From Streptomyces sp. RPA4-2 (GTDB taxonomy: Bacteria > Actinomycetota > Actinomycetes > Streptomycetales > Streptomycetaceae): 64,000 bases of DNA. A program made the translations under genes and the position numbers. The notes below the pieces were generated by a model. That model was not told the DNA's origin, made no database searches, and worked only from the letters and a program-made list of their open reading frames with translations. The stretch lies in assembly GCF_012273515.2 (NCBI RefSeq), contig NZ_CP050975.2, positions 4,836,001 through 4,900,000 on the forward strand, read 5' to 3'. Shown piece after piece: positions 8,542-17,879 of the stretch (the stretch's first letter is position 1; the number at the start of each line of letters is the position of its first letter).

Positions 8542-9156
8542 TCACCACTCGTCGTCGCGGATCACCCGGAAGCTGCCCACGACGCCGTCGTCACCGAACA
8601 TGGCACCGGCGATCAGTGCGTCGGTCCCGAACGCGTCCCCGTTGACGGGACTGGTCACGACGCCGTGGGTGGCACCGTGGGGGCCGACGGTGGCGACCGG
8701 GGAGCCGCCGTTGCAGTTGAACCCGCGGTAGACCTCGACGGTCCTGCGGCTGTCGTTGTAGATGCTGAAGCTGTTGGCGCCCAGCCCGCTGGCGGCGGCG
8801 ATGCAGCCCTCGATGGAGCCGGAGTACGTCCGCTCGTTGAAGTAGATGTACCCGGGCCCCTCGTGGTCCGAGCCGCGGCCTCCGCGGTCACCACCTTCGC
8901 GATCGCCGCCCTCGCCCCCCTCGCCCTTGTTCCTGCTCGCGGTGCCGCCATCGAGGGGAGGCGTGGCGGGGACGGCCTTCTTGGCGGACGGGGCCGCCTT
9001 CTGGACGGGTGGCGCCGCCTTCTGGACGGTGGAGACCGCCCGCTGGACGGACGGGGCGGCCTGCGTGGACTCGGCGGGCGAGGCGTAGGTGATGCCGGTG
9101 GTGGCGAAGGCCGCTGCGCCTACGGCGGCGGCCACGGCGAAAGTACGCGTGGGCAT
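8542..9156 (-). CDS. Secreted protein of unknown function
   Basis: 204 residues. An export signal is visible at 1-25: MPTRTF, then an Ala/Val/Gly-rich stretch ending in YASPAES. A low-complexity segment follows, rich in Ala/Pro/Val/Lys (repeats like VQKAAP) and then Gly/Glu/Asp/Arg. The folded part is about residues 100-204 (YIYFNERTYSGSIEGCIAA, FSIYNDSRRTVEVYRGFNCN) with two cysteines that could form a disulfide. I do not recognise a family; the pattern YNDSRRTVEVYRGFNCNGG suggests a small extracellular beta domain. GAGAAG lies upstream of the ATG. It converges with moeA across the parS site. Confidence 0.75.
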   Translation of the reverse strand: MPTRTFAVAAAVGAAAFATTGITYASPAESTQAAPSVQRAVSTVQKAAPPVQKAAPSAKKAVPATPPLDGGTASRNKGEGGEGGDREGGDRGGRGSDHEGPGYIYFNERTYSGSIEGCIAAASGLGANSFSIYNDSRRTVEVYRGFNCNGGSPVATVGPHGATHGVVTSPVNGDAFGTDALIAGAMFGDDGVVGSFRVIRDDEW

Positions 9157-9348
9157 GGGACTTCTCTCTGCCTCGGAGATGTCGGCCGGACAGCCGACCT
9201 GCGTTGAACGTACTAATGCCTCGAATAGCTGTCATATCGGGCATGTCCAACGTGTGATGTCGGGGGACCGGACGGGTGCAAAAGCAGAACGCACCGCATA
9301 CCACGACGCAGAGGGGTATCTGGTGTGTCGTCAGCGTGTCCCGGCCGG

Positions 9349-10458
9349 TCAACTGCTCGGAAGGCCCTGCCTGATGCTGATCACCCGGTCTCCGAACTGA
9401 AGGGCCGCGGCCTCCGGGTCGGTGTAGTCCAACACCCTCTTGCGCCGTACGACGGCGACGACGAGATCGGAGCACTCGCGCGGAGAGCGGCCCACCTCGT
9501 CCTCGGCCACCGCGCGTTCGACGAGATCGAGTCCGCTGCCGTGGGTCATCAGGTCCTCCAGGGTGTCGGCCGCGTGCGGGCTGGCCACGGACACGCCGAG
9601 GAGACGGCCGGCCGAGCTGGAACTCGTGACCACGGTGTCCGCGCCGCTCTGCCTGATCAGGGGGACGTTCTCGTCCTCCCGGACCGCGACGACGAGAGTC
9701 GCCCGCTTGTTGAGCTGGCGCGCGGTGAGCGTGACCAGTGCCGCGGTGTCGTCGCGCTGCGGGGCGACGATGACGCGTGCGGCCGTCTGCAACTCGGCCT
9801 TGCGAAGGGTGTCGGTGCGTGTCGCGTCCCCGAGCACGGCCACGAGCCCGTCGTTGCCGGCGGCCTCGACCGCCTTGCGCTGCGGATCGACGACGACGAT
9901 GTGGTCCTTCGCCGTCCCCTGGCCCAGCAGCGACTCGACGGCGTGCCTCCCCTTGGTGCCGTATCCGACGACCACGACGTGATCCCGCATGCGCGAACGC
10001 CACCGGTGGACGCGCACCTGTTGGCGGGTGCGTTCCGTGAGGACCTCGAGCGTGGTGCCGACCAGGATGATCAGGAACAGCACGCGCAGCGGCGTGATGA
10101 CGAGGATGTTGGTGAGCCGGGCGGCGTCGCTCACCGGGGTGATGTCGCCGTACCCGGTGGTCGAGAGGGTGACGGTGGCGTAGTACGCGGCGTCCAGGAA
10201 GTCGACGCGGCCGTCCGCGTTGTCGTTGTAGCCGTCACGGTCGACCCAGACGAGAAGCGTCGTCACGGCCAGCACCAACAGCGCCATGGCCAGTCGCCGT
10301 AGAACCTGCTGGAGCGGCGGCAGCGCCCTCTCGGCAGGCATGGTGATGGAGCGTCCGGCTTCGGCGTCCTCCATGGCCTCGCCCCGCGACCGGTACCAGA
10401 GGGATCGGAGGATCGAGAACCTCTCGGGTCTGGGGAAAGGCTGCTTCTCGTGGCTCAT
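9349..10458 (-). CDS. Two-TM potassium channel with cytoplasmic RCK (TrkA-N) domain
   Basis: 369 residues. The first membrane helix is about 52-72 (RRLAMALLVLAVTTLLVWV). The pore helix and selectivity filter TTGYGD are at 100-105. The second helix is at 117-140 (ILVITPLRVLFLIILVG). A Rossmann-type RCK domain starts at about 160 (HVVVVGYGTKGRHAVESLL), including GDATRTDTL, and the chain ends in a TrkA-C-like part. This is the MthK/Kch-type plan for a ligand-gated K+ channel. Start at the ATG preceded by AGGGGGC. It is head-to-head with a paralogue that has only the RCK half. Confidence 0.92.
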   Translation of the reverse strand: MSHEKQPFPRPERFSILRSLWYRSRGEAMEDAEAGRSITMPAERALPPLQQVLRRLAMALLVLAVTTLLVWVDRDGYNDNADGRVDFLDAAYYATVTLSTTGYGDITPVSDAARLTNILVITPLRVLFLIILVGTTLEVLTERTRQQVRVHRWRSRMRDHVVVVGYGTKGRHAVESLLGQGTAKDHIVVVDPQRKAVEAAGNDGLVAVLGDATRTDTLRKAELQTAARVIVAPQRDDTAALVTLTARQLNKRATLVVAVREDENVPLIRQSGADTVVTSSSSAGRLLGVSVASPHAADTLEDLMTHGSGLDLVERAVAEDEVGRSPRECSDLVVAVVRRKRVLDYTDPEAAALQFGDRVISIRQGLPSS

Positions 10459-10779
10459 GGCTTGCCCCCTGTGGCGTTGATCCGGTCGGTCAGCACGGTG
10501 ACCATGGTCCCGGACGAACGTCCCCCGGCACGCGGTCCGCGGAATCCGGCACGCCGCTCCCCTGGCAGGACCGCGACCGCGCCCCCGACCCCGGGCGGTC
10601 CTCGACCCCGACCGCGCGTACGACCGCGACGGGAGCCGCCGGAAGACGAGCGGGGCGCCCTCTGGAGGAACGCGGGCTCGCCGTCCTGTCGGCAGTGGCG
10701 TCGTACCCGTTGGCAGTACCGTCGGCACCGTCGCCAGGTTCATGGGGTGCGTTCGGAAGACTGCTGGAGGGGGCGGGCC
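10459..10779. promoter_or_regulatory. Divergent region between the K+ channel and its RCK-only paralogue
   Basis: About 320 bp without a convincing gene. Frames running through it are Arg/Pro-rich with no membrane helix or filter motif, so it does not encode the missing channel part of the downstream paralogue. It should contain both promoters. GGAGG at 10766-10770 is the ribosome site for the TTG at 10780. I see no clear operator. Confidence 0.4.
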
Positions 10780-11457
10780 TTGAGGGACCACACGGTTGTT
10801 GTCGGCTTCGGGACCAAGGGGCGGTCGGCGGTGCAGACCGTCTGTGCCACGGGGCTGAGGAAGGAACAGGTCGTGGTCGTCGACCCCAGCTCCGAGGCGA
10901 TCGACGCGGCGACGGCCGACGGGTACACGGGGGTCGTCGGGGACGCGACCCGCAGCGACGTGCTGATGCGGGCCGAGGTCCAGAGGGCGCGGCAGATCAT
11001 CATCGCGACCCAGCGCGACGACACGGCCGTGCTGGTCACGCTGACCGCCCGGCAGCTCAACCGCCAGGCGAAGATCGTCGCCGCGGTGCGGGAGGAGGAG
11101 AACGCGCCGCTGCTGCGGCAGTCGGGCGCCGACGCCGTCATCACCAGCGCCAGCGCGGCGGGACGGCTCCTCGGACTCTCCGTGCTCAGCCCCAGCGCGG
11201 GCCTGGTCATGGAGGACCTCATCCAGCAGGGCAGCGGGCTCGAGATCGTCGAACGTCCGGTCATAAAGGCCGAGGTGGGCAAGGGCGTACGCGAGATTGA
11301 CGACCTGGTGGTGAGCGTCGTACGGGGGCATCGCGTGCTGGGCTACGACGATCCGGCCGTCGGGACGCTCCAGCTGACCGACCGGCTCATCACGATCGTG
11401 CGGGTCGCTCCGCGTCCACCGGTGGCGCCGGGCACCCGTTCCCTCCCGCAGGAGTAG
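10780..11457 (+). CDS. Stand-alone RCK/TrkA-type NAD-binding protein, channel paralogue without membrane part
   Basis: 225 residues from a TTG start set nine bases after GGAGG; a GTG at 10747 would add eleven residues. The protein begins directly with the Rossmann motif DHTVVVGFGTKGRSAVQ and aligns along its whole length with the RCK domain of the channel on the other strand (shared GDATRSDVL, QRDDTAVLVTLTARQLN, RQSGADAVITS, AAGRLLG). Two explanations fit: a regulatory RCK subunit that joins the channel's gating ring, as separate RCK subunits do in Trk/Ktr systems, or a remnant of a duplicated channel that lost its 5' half. The clean reading frame and good ribosome site favour a working protein. 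Confidence 0.78.
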   Translation: MRDHTVVVGFGTKGRSAVQTVCATGLRKEQVVVVDPSSEAIDAATADGYTGVVGDATRSDVLMRAEVQRARQIIIATQRDDTAVLVTLTARQLNRQAKIVAAVREEENAPLLRQSGADAVITSASAAGRLLGLSVLSPSAGLVMEDLIQQGSGLEIVERPVIKAEVGKGVREIDDLVVSVVRGHRVLGYDDPAVGTLQLTDRLITIVRVAPRPPVAPGTRSLPQE

Positions 11458-11467
11458 CGTCGCCCTC

Positions 11468-12448
11468 ATGTACGCGATCACGATTCCTGAACCTGGTGGG
11501 CCCGAGGCGCTGGTGTGGGACGAGGTCCCGGACCCCGTGCCCGGCGAGGGCGAAGTTCTCGTCGAGGTGGTGGCGAGCGCGGTCAACCGTGCCGACCTGA
11601 TGCAGCGGCAGGGCTTCTACGCCCCGCCGCCCGGAGCGTCCCCCTACCCCGGCCTCGAATGCGCGGGACGCATCGTCGAGACCGGGCCCGGTGTCTCGGG
11701 ATGGGCCGTCGGTGACGAGGTGTGCGCGCTGCTCGCGGGCGGTGGGTACGCCGGGAAGGTCGTCGTCCCGGCCGGACAGCTGCTGCCCGTGCCCGAGGGC
11801 GTGGACCTCAAGCAGGCGGCGGCGCTGCCCGAGGTGGCCTGCACCGTCTGGTCGAACGTCTTCATGATCTCGCACCTGCGTCCGGGCGAGACCCTGCTCG
11901 TGCACGGCGGTTCCAGCGGCATCGGCACCATGGGGATCCAGCTCGCCAAGGCCGTGGGCGCGAAGGTCGCTGTCACGGCGGGCACCAAGGAGAAACTCGA
12001 CTTCTGCGCCGAGCTCGGCGCGGACATCCTGATCAACTACCGCGAGCAGGACTTCGTGGAGGAGATCGAGCGGGCCACGGACGGGGCGGGCGCCGACGTC
12101 ATCCTCGACAACATGGGCGCCAAGTACCTCGACCGCAACGTGCGGGCCCTCGCCGTCAACGGACGGCTCGCGATCATCGGTCTGCAGGGCGGTGCCAAGG
12201 GCGAGCTGAACATCGGCGCGCTCCTCACCAAGCGGGCCGCCGTCAGCGCGACCTCGCTGCGCGCCCGTCCGCTCGGTGAGAAGGCGGCGATCGTCGCGGC
12301 CGTACGCGAGCACGTGTGGCCGTTGATCGACTCCGGTCATGTGCGCCCGGTGGTCGACCGCGAGCTGCCGATGAGCGAGGCCGCCGCGGCGCACCGGATC
12401 CTGGAGGAGAGCGGTCACATCGGCAAGGTGCTGCTCATCGCTCCCTGA
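11468..12448 (+). CDS. NAD(P)H-quinone oxidoreductase of the zinc-free MDR family
   Basis: 326 residues, the usual length of PIG3/QOR-like enzymes that reduce quinones with NADPH. The GroES-like N-terminal domain shows NRADLMQRQGFYAPPPGASP and PGLECAGRI. The nucleotide-binding domain shows LLVHGGSSGIGTMGIQLAK and a conserved GADILINYREQDF. No zinc-ligand cysteines are seen, consistent with this subfamily. GCAGGAG precedes the ATG by about 12 bases. Same strand as the RCK gene, ten bases downstream, so the two may be co-transcribed. Confidence 0.9.
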   Translation: MYAITIPEPGGPEALVWDEVPDPVPGEGEVLVEVVASAVNRADLMQRQGFYAPPPGASPYPGLECAGRIVETGPGVSGWAVGDEVCALLAGGGYAGKVVVPAGQLLPVPEGVDLKQAAALPEVACTVWSNVFMISHLRPGETLLVHGGSSGIGTMGIQLAKAVGAKVAVTAGTKEKLDFCAELGADILINYREQDFVEEIERATDGAGADVILDNMGAKYLDRNVRALAVNGRLAIIGLQGGAKGELNIGALLTKRAAVSATSLRARPLGEKAAIVAAVREHVWPLIDSGHVRPVVDRELPMSEAAAAHRILEESGHIGKVLLIAP

Positions 12449-12455
12449 CGCGTGC

Positions 12456-12493
12456 CCACCGTCGCCCGCCCTCACGGGGCTCGGCGACGGTGG
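12456..12493. terminator. Bidirectional hairpin after the quinone oxidoreductase
   Basis: CCACCGTCGCC at 12456-12466 pairs perfectly with GGCGACGGTGG at 12483-12493, an 11-bp GC stem with a 16-base loop. It lies between two convergent stop codons (12448 and 12533) and can end both transcripts. Confidence 0.7.
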
Positions 12494-12532
12494 TTGTGGC
12501 GGGTGGGCGGCCGGCGCGACCGGGCGGCCCGC

Positions 12533-13330
12533 TCAGCCGCGCCGCAGGCGCAGGGCGAGGAAGGCCATCCCCAGCCCCAGGCCGATGAGGATCAGACCGC
12601 CGCCCAGGGGCAGGATCCGGAGCCTCGGCTGTGCCGGTGCGGTGCCGGGGCCGACGACGTGCTGCTCGGCGGGGACGGCCGCGTTCGGCGGCGGCCCGGT
12701 GGTGACGTCCCCCGTCCCGCCCACGCCGTCCTGCGGGGTGTCGGATCCGGTGCCCTCCTGGACGGGGTCCCGGTCGGTGTACGTCGGCGCAGTGTCCTCG
12801 TCGTTCTCACCCTCCCGCTGGTTCCTCTCCTCGCGTCCCGGCCGCACCCGGCCGGCTCCCGCGTCGCTTCCCGCGCGGGACTCCTCAGCGGCCGGTGTGG
12901 GCCCGGCGGCCTCCGCGACGGACGGCGCTTTGGCGGCCGCCGATCCGGGGGCTGATCCGAGGGCCGAGGCGGCGGCCGGGACGGATGGCGAGCGCGAGGG
13001 CGAGCGCGACGGTGGGGCGGATGGCGAGCGGGGCGGTGAGGCGGTCGGCCGGCGGGACGGTGCGGACATCGGCCCATGGGACGGTGCGGACGTCGGCGGG
13101 CGGGACGGTGCGGACGTCGGCCGGCGGGACGGAGACGCGGAGGGAGAAGCGGACGATGAAACGGGCGGCGAGGTGGCCGGTGACGCGGAGGACGCGGCCG
13201 CGTACGAGGCGGCCCATAACGGGGATGCCACGCTGGTCGCCAGAATCAGCAGCAATATCAGCCCGCGGGGTGGGCCGAGCCATGGAGTCACGCCGGTGAC
13301 CCCCTCCCGGTAGAGGAGTCCCATGATCAT
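12533..13330 (-). CDS. Ser/Pro-rich membrane-anchored protein of unknown function
   Basis: 265 residues. A hydrophobic segment near residues 20-40 (LILLLILATSVASPLWA) is a signal peptide or anchor. It is followed by about 100 residues of tandem Ser-Ala-Pro-Ser-Arg-Pro-like repeats, an acidic patch (GENDEDTAPTYTDRD), and a C-terminal membrane helix (GGGLILIGLGLGMAFLAL) ending in RLRRG. The start is the ATG at 13330 with GAGG nine bases upstream; an in-frame ATG at 13324 is possible. The plan, export signal plus mucin-like stalk plus tail anchor, suggests a cell-surface or wall-spanning protein. No family recognised. Confidence 0.7.
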   Translation of the reverse strand: MIMGLLYREGVTGVTPWLGPPRGLILLLILATSVASPLWAASYAAASSASPATSPPVSSSASPSASPSRRPTSAPSRPPTSAPSHGPMSAPSRRPTASPPRSPSAPPSRSPSRSPSVPAAASALGSAPGSAAAKAPSVAEAAGPTPAAEESRAGSDAGAGRVRPGREERNQREGENDEDTAPTYTDRDPVQEGTGSDTPQDGVGGTGDVTTGPPPNAAVPAEQHVVGPGTAPAQPRLRILPLGGGLILIGLGLGMAFLALRLRRG

Positions 13331-13448
13331 TGGGGCAAGCCTCACATGACGCCCTCTTCCCGGCATCTCGACGGTGACCGGCCGAGTGGATCACTCTGTG
13401 CGGGGGGCGCCACCGTGATGAGGTGGAGGGGTGCGAGACAATGGCGGC

Positions 13449-13991
13449 ATGGAGATGCCGAGGAACGAAAGGTCGCCGGAGAACCCCCAGATCCTGGTCG
13501 TGGGCCAGGACGGAATGGCTCTCGGTGGCACCGGTGACGAGGACTCCCGTGAGGTCCCGGTGACAGAGATGGTCGAACAGCCAGCCAAGGTCATGCGCAT
13601 CGGGAGCATGATCAAGCAACTTCTCGAAGAGGTGCGCGCCGCGCCCCTGGACGAGGCGAGCCGGGTCCGGCTCAAGGAGATCCACGCCAGCTCCGTGAAG
13701 GAGCTGGAGGACGGTCTGGCACCCGAACTGGTCGAGGAACTGGAACGGCTCTCACTGCCCTTCACCCACGACGCGACCCCCAGCGACGCCGAGCTGCGGA
13801 TCGCGCAGGCGCAGCTGGTGGGCTGGCTCGAAGGTCTCTTCCACGGAATCCAGACGACCCTGTTCGCGCAGCAGATGGCGGCCAGGGCACAGCTGGAGCA
13901 GATGCGCCGTGCGCTTCCGCCGGGCGTCGGCGGTATGGAAGGTGACGAGGATCCGCGCACGGGCGGCCGCTCGGGCGGCCCGTACCTGTAG
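13449..13991 (+). CDS. bpa: Bacterial proteasome activator Bpa (PafE)
   Basis: 180 residues. The core is the four-helix Bpa fold (MRIGSMIKQLLEEVR, RLKEIHASSVKELEDGL, AQAQLVGWLEGLFHGIQ, MAARAQLEQMRRALPPGV). Bpa forms a dodecameric ring that docks on the 20S proteasome and feeds unfolded proteins without ATP. The C terminus GPYL matches the short tyrosine-containing tail used to open the proteasome gate (GQYL in Mycobacterium). Start chosen at MEMPRNERS; a GTG at 13431 is in frame but sits directly on the GGAGG site, so it is less likely. The disordered tail before GPYL is Gly/Arg-rich. Proteasome genes are not in this window. Confidence 0.9.
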   Translation: MEMPRNERSPENPQILVVGQDGMALGGTGDEDSREVPVTEMVEQPAKVMRIGSMIKQLLEEVRAAPLDEASRVRLKEIHASSVKELEDGLAPELVEELERLSLPFTHDATPSDAELRIAQAQLVGWLEGLFHGIQTTLFAQQMAARAQLEQMRRALPPGVGGMEGDEDPRTGGRSGGPYL

Positions 13992-14040
13992 GTCCCGGCG
14001 GCACCGCGGGGCGGGAATCGGGCGACGGCACGGACACGGC

Positions 14041-14066
14041 GGGCCCGGCACGAACGTGCCGGGCCC
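14041..14066. terminator. Terminator between bpa and the convergent kinase gene
   Basis: GGGCCCGGCAC at 14041-14051 and GTGCCGGGCCC at 14056-14066 form a perfect 11-bp stem around GAAC, followed by GTTT. It stands between the bpa stop (13991) and the kinase stop (14155), so it can act on both strands. Confidence 0.82.
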
Positions 14067-14154
14067 GTTTCCTGCTTCCGGCCGCCGAGCGGGTGGCCAC
14101 CCGTCGTCGGCCACGGGTGGCACCGATCGGCGGGGACCGGTCGTCACCGGCCGT

Positions 14155-15783
14155 TCAGGACGGGTCGCCGGTCGAGACCTTCAGCTCGATCTCGGGCATG
14201 TCCTTCGGGTCGACGTCCGTCCCGGCGGTGGGGAACTGCTCCATGACCGTGCCCTCGCCGTACGTGTTCTCGTCGACGGGCGTCTGGTTCATCCGCCAGC
14301 CCGCGGCCTGGAAGCAGGACTTGACCGACTTGATGTACCGGTAGGTGAAGTCCGGAACCTGGATCTTGTCCGGGTCGTCGTACGACTCCTGCGGATCGGT
14401 GCACTTCTCCGTGTCGATCGTCTTCGACGTGTCCGGACCCCGATGGCTCGCCACCACGGACGGCGACGTGCTCGTGCCGCCGTCGCCTCCCTTGTCGTCG
14501 CTGCCGCCGCCGTTCATCGAGAGGGCGGTGATCAGGCCGCCGACCGCGACGATCGCGACGACGATCGACCCGATGACGACCCCCTTGTTGCTCCTGCGGC
14601 CCCCCGGGGCGGACGTCACGTGCTGGGGCGCGAGGTTGTACGGCGGCGGGGTCGGCACACCGTGCTGCGGGGCGTACGGCGTGGTCTGCGGGGTAGAGCT
14701 GGTAGCCGCCCTGCTGGGGATAGCCGTACGCCGGGGAGGCCGTGGGGGCGGGGTCGGCGCGCCGTAGGGGCCCGGCTGGTACGGGGTCTGCACGGGACCC
14801 GGTGTCGGCATCGACGACTGGTCGACCGGCGGGAAGACGGCGGCGCCCACACCCGCGCCGCTCGACGTCCTGGCGCCGGGGATGATGCTCGGCGGGACGG
14901 CCTGGAGCGACTGGGCCACGCGCAGGCACTCGTCGCGCATCGCCTCGGCGCTCGGGAAACGCTCGTTCGGGTTCTTCTTCAGCGCCCGAGCGATCAGCGC
15001 GTCCACGGCCGGCGGCAGCGAGCGGTTGACCGAGGAGGGCGCGACCGGCTCCTCCTGGACGTGCGCGTACGCGATGGCCAGCGGTGAGTCCGCCTCGAAC
15101 GGCAGCCGCCCGGTGACCAGTTGGAACAGCATGATGCCGACCGAGTACAGGTCGGAGCGGGCGTCCACGCCCCTGCCGAGCGCCTGCTCGGGAGAGAGGT
15201 ACTGCGGGGTGCCGACGACCATGCCGGTCTGCGTCATGGAGGTGACGCCGGACTGCATGGCGCGGGCGATGCCGAAGTCCATGACCTTGACGACGTTGCG
15301 CTTGGTCATCATGACGTTGCCCGGCTTGATGTCCCGGTGGACCAGGCCCATCTCGTGGCTGATCTCCAGGGCGGCCAGCACGTCCGCGGTGATCTTCAGG
15401 GCCTTGTCGGCGGGCATGGCGCCGTACTGCTGGATGTCCGCGTCGAGGACCGAGCCGAGCGGCTTGCCCTCGATGTACTCCATGACGATGTACGGCGTCG
15501 TCATGCCGTTGAGGTTGTCCTCGCCGGTGTCGAAGACCGAGACGATGTTCGTGTGCGTGAGCTTGGCCACCGACTGGGCCTCGCGGCGGAAACGCTCGCG
15601 GAAGGCCTGCTCACGGCCGAGCTCCGTGTGCAGTGTCTTGATCGCCACCTGGCGGTCGAGCACCGAGTCGTACGCGAGATGCACCGAGGCCATGCCGCCC
15701 TCGCCGAGCAGATCGCGCAGCTGGTAGCGGCCGCCGGCGACCGCGCGCCCCGCGTACCGGCCCTGTGCGCCGTCCTGGCTCAT
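14155..15783 (-). CDS. Membrane Ser/Thr protein kinase, PknB type, with one PASTA-like domain
   Basis: 542 residues. Kinase domain at about 12-275: Gly loop LGEGGMASVHLAYD, VAIKTL lysine, catalytic HRDIKPGNVM, DFGIA, and the activation loop SMTQTGMVVGTPQYLSPEQA. A Pro/Ser/Thr/Tyr-rich juxtamembrane linker follows, then one membrane helix (GVVIGSIVVAIVAVGGLITAL). The outer segment has a single PASTA-like module (IQVPDFTYRYIKSVKSCFQAAGW...ELKVSTG), much shorter than the three to four PASTA repeats of classic PknB. The start is the ATG at 15783 after GGGGGA. It is divergent from a related kinase, and the pair probably arose by duplication. Confidence 0.92.
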   Translation of the reverse strand: MSQDGAQGRYAGRAVAGGRYQLRDLLGEGGMASVHLAYDSVLDRQVAIKTLHTELGREQAFRERFRREAQSVAKLTHTNIVSVFDTGEDNLNGMTTPYIVMEYIEGKPLGSVLDADIQQYGAMPADKALKITADVLAALEISHEMGLVHRDIKPGNVMMTKRNVVKVMDFGIARAMQSGVTSMTQTGMVVGTPQYLSPEQALGRGVDARSDLYSVGIMLFQLVTGRLPFEADSPLAIAYAHVQEEPVAPSSVNRSLPPAVDALIARALKKNPNERFPSAEAMRDECLRVAQSLQAVPPSIIPGARTSSGAGVGAAVFPPVDQSSMPTPGPVQTPYQPGPYGAPTPPPRPPRRTAIPSRAATSSTPQTTPYAPQHGVPTPPPYNLAPQHVTSAPGGRRSNKGVVIGSIVVAIVAVGGLITALSMNGGGSDDKGGDGGTSTSPSVVASHRGPDTSKTIDTEKCTDPQESYDDPDKIQVPDFTYRYIKSVKSCFQAAGWRMNQTPVDENTYGEGTVMEQFPTAGTDVDPKDMPEIELKVSTGDPS

Positions 15784-16171
15784 GTTCTGCGTCCCCCATC
15801 GGCACGGCGGCAGCGTCGGCTGGTTGCTCCCGCGGTCCGTGATCGATTGACTGTGATCGAATCGATCGACTGTGATCACCGGTGCTCCGGTGATCGATTG
15901 GCTGATTCCCGGCCAAGTCTGCCCGAGGGCGGTGACACGTCAAGCTCGGTGCCCGTTCCGTGACCGTACGCGAAAGAAGCGTCGCGGAAGCGTTACAGGT
16001 GCCGTACGGGCGGTACACAGGATTTGCGCGCGGGTACCCGGGGCGGGTTGGATGACCGGTCCATCTCGATCCCATCTCGGACCGGCACCCCGCGCCGAGC
16101 CTGTAGCGTGGCTCGACGGAGACCGTAACAACCACCGCGCAGACCGCGGGCAGAAACGACGGCGAGGACTG
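15784..16171. promoter_or_regulatory. Repeat-rich divergent control region of two Ser/Thr kinase genes
   Basis: This 388-bp gap carries the promoters of both kinases. Next to the left gene it contains ATCGATTGACTGTGATC at 15842-15858 and the near-copy ATCGATCGACTGTGATC at 15861-15877 (19-base period). These run into a dyad GATCACCGG (15874-15882) / CCGGTGATC (15887-15895), after which ATCGATTG appears once more at 15893-15900. The cluster is far more AT-balanced than its surroundings and looks like a multi-site operator. GAGGAC before 16172 is the ribosome site of the right kinase. No protein is assigned to these repeats. Confidence 0.6.
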
Positions 16172-17731
<1,560 letters not shown>

Positions 17732-17748
17732 GGGGATCCGACCGAAAC

Positions 17749-17820
17749 GCCCTCCACGCGCGCGTGAGGCCCGGAAACGGGCGCCACGCGCGCGTGGGCG
17801 TCTCCGGGCCTCTGGAGGGC
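17749..17820. terminator. Long hairpin between kinase gene and convergent phosphotransferase gene
   Basis: GCCCTCCA (17749-17756) pairs with TGGAGGGC (17813-17820). Inside, GGCCCGGAAACG pairs with CGTCTCCGGGCC with one mismatch, and the tip is a second palindrome, CCACGCGCGCGTGG. The whole 72-bp segment folds as one long stem and lies between two converging stop codons, so it should work in both directions. Confidence 0.8.
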
Positions 17821-17879
17821 CCTCGCGGGGTGTCCTGGCCGTCTCCCGGCCTTTTCCCGGGGCACCACCCGGCCGCGGA

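Noticed and set aside
10450..10779. N-terminal extension of the RCK-only gene to an ATG at 10450
   Set aside because: The added residues are Arg/Pro-rich, without membrane helix, and cross the start of the divergent channel gene. GGAGG at 10766 points to the TTG.
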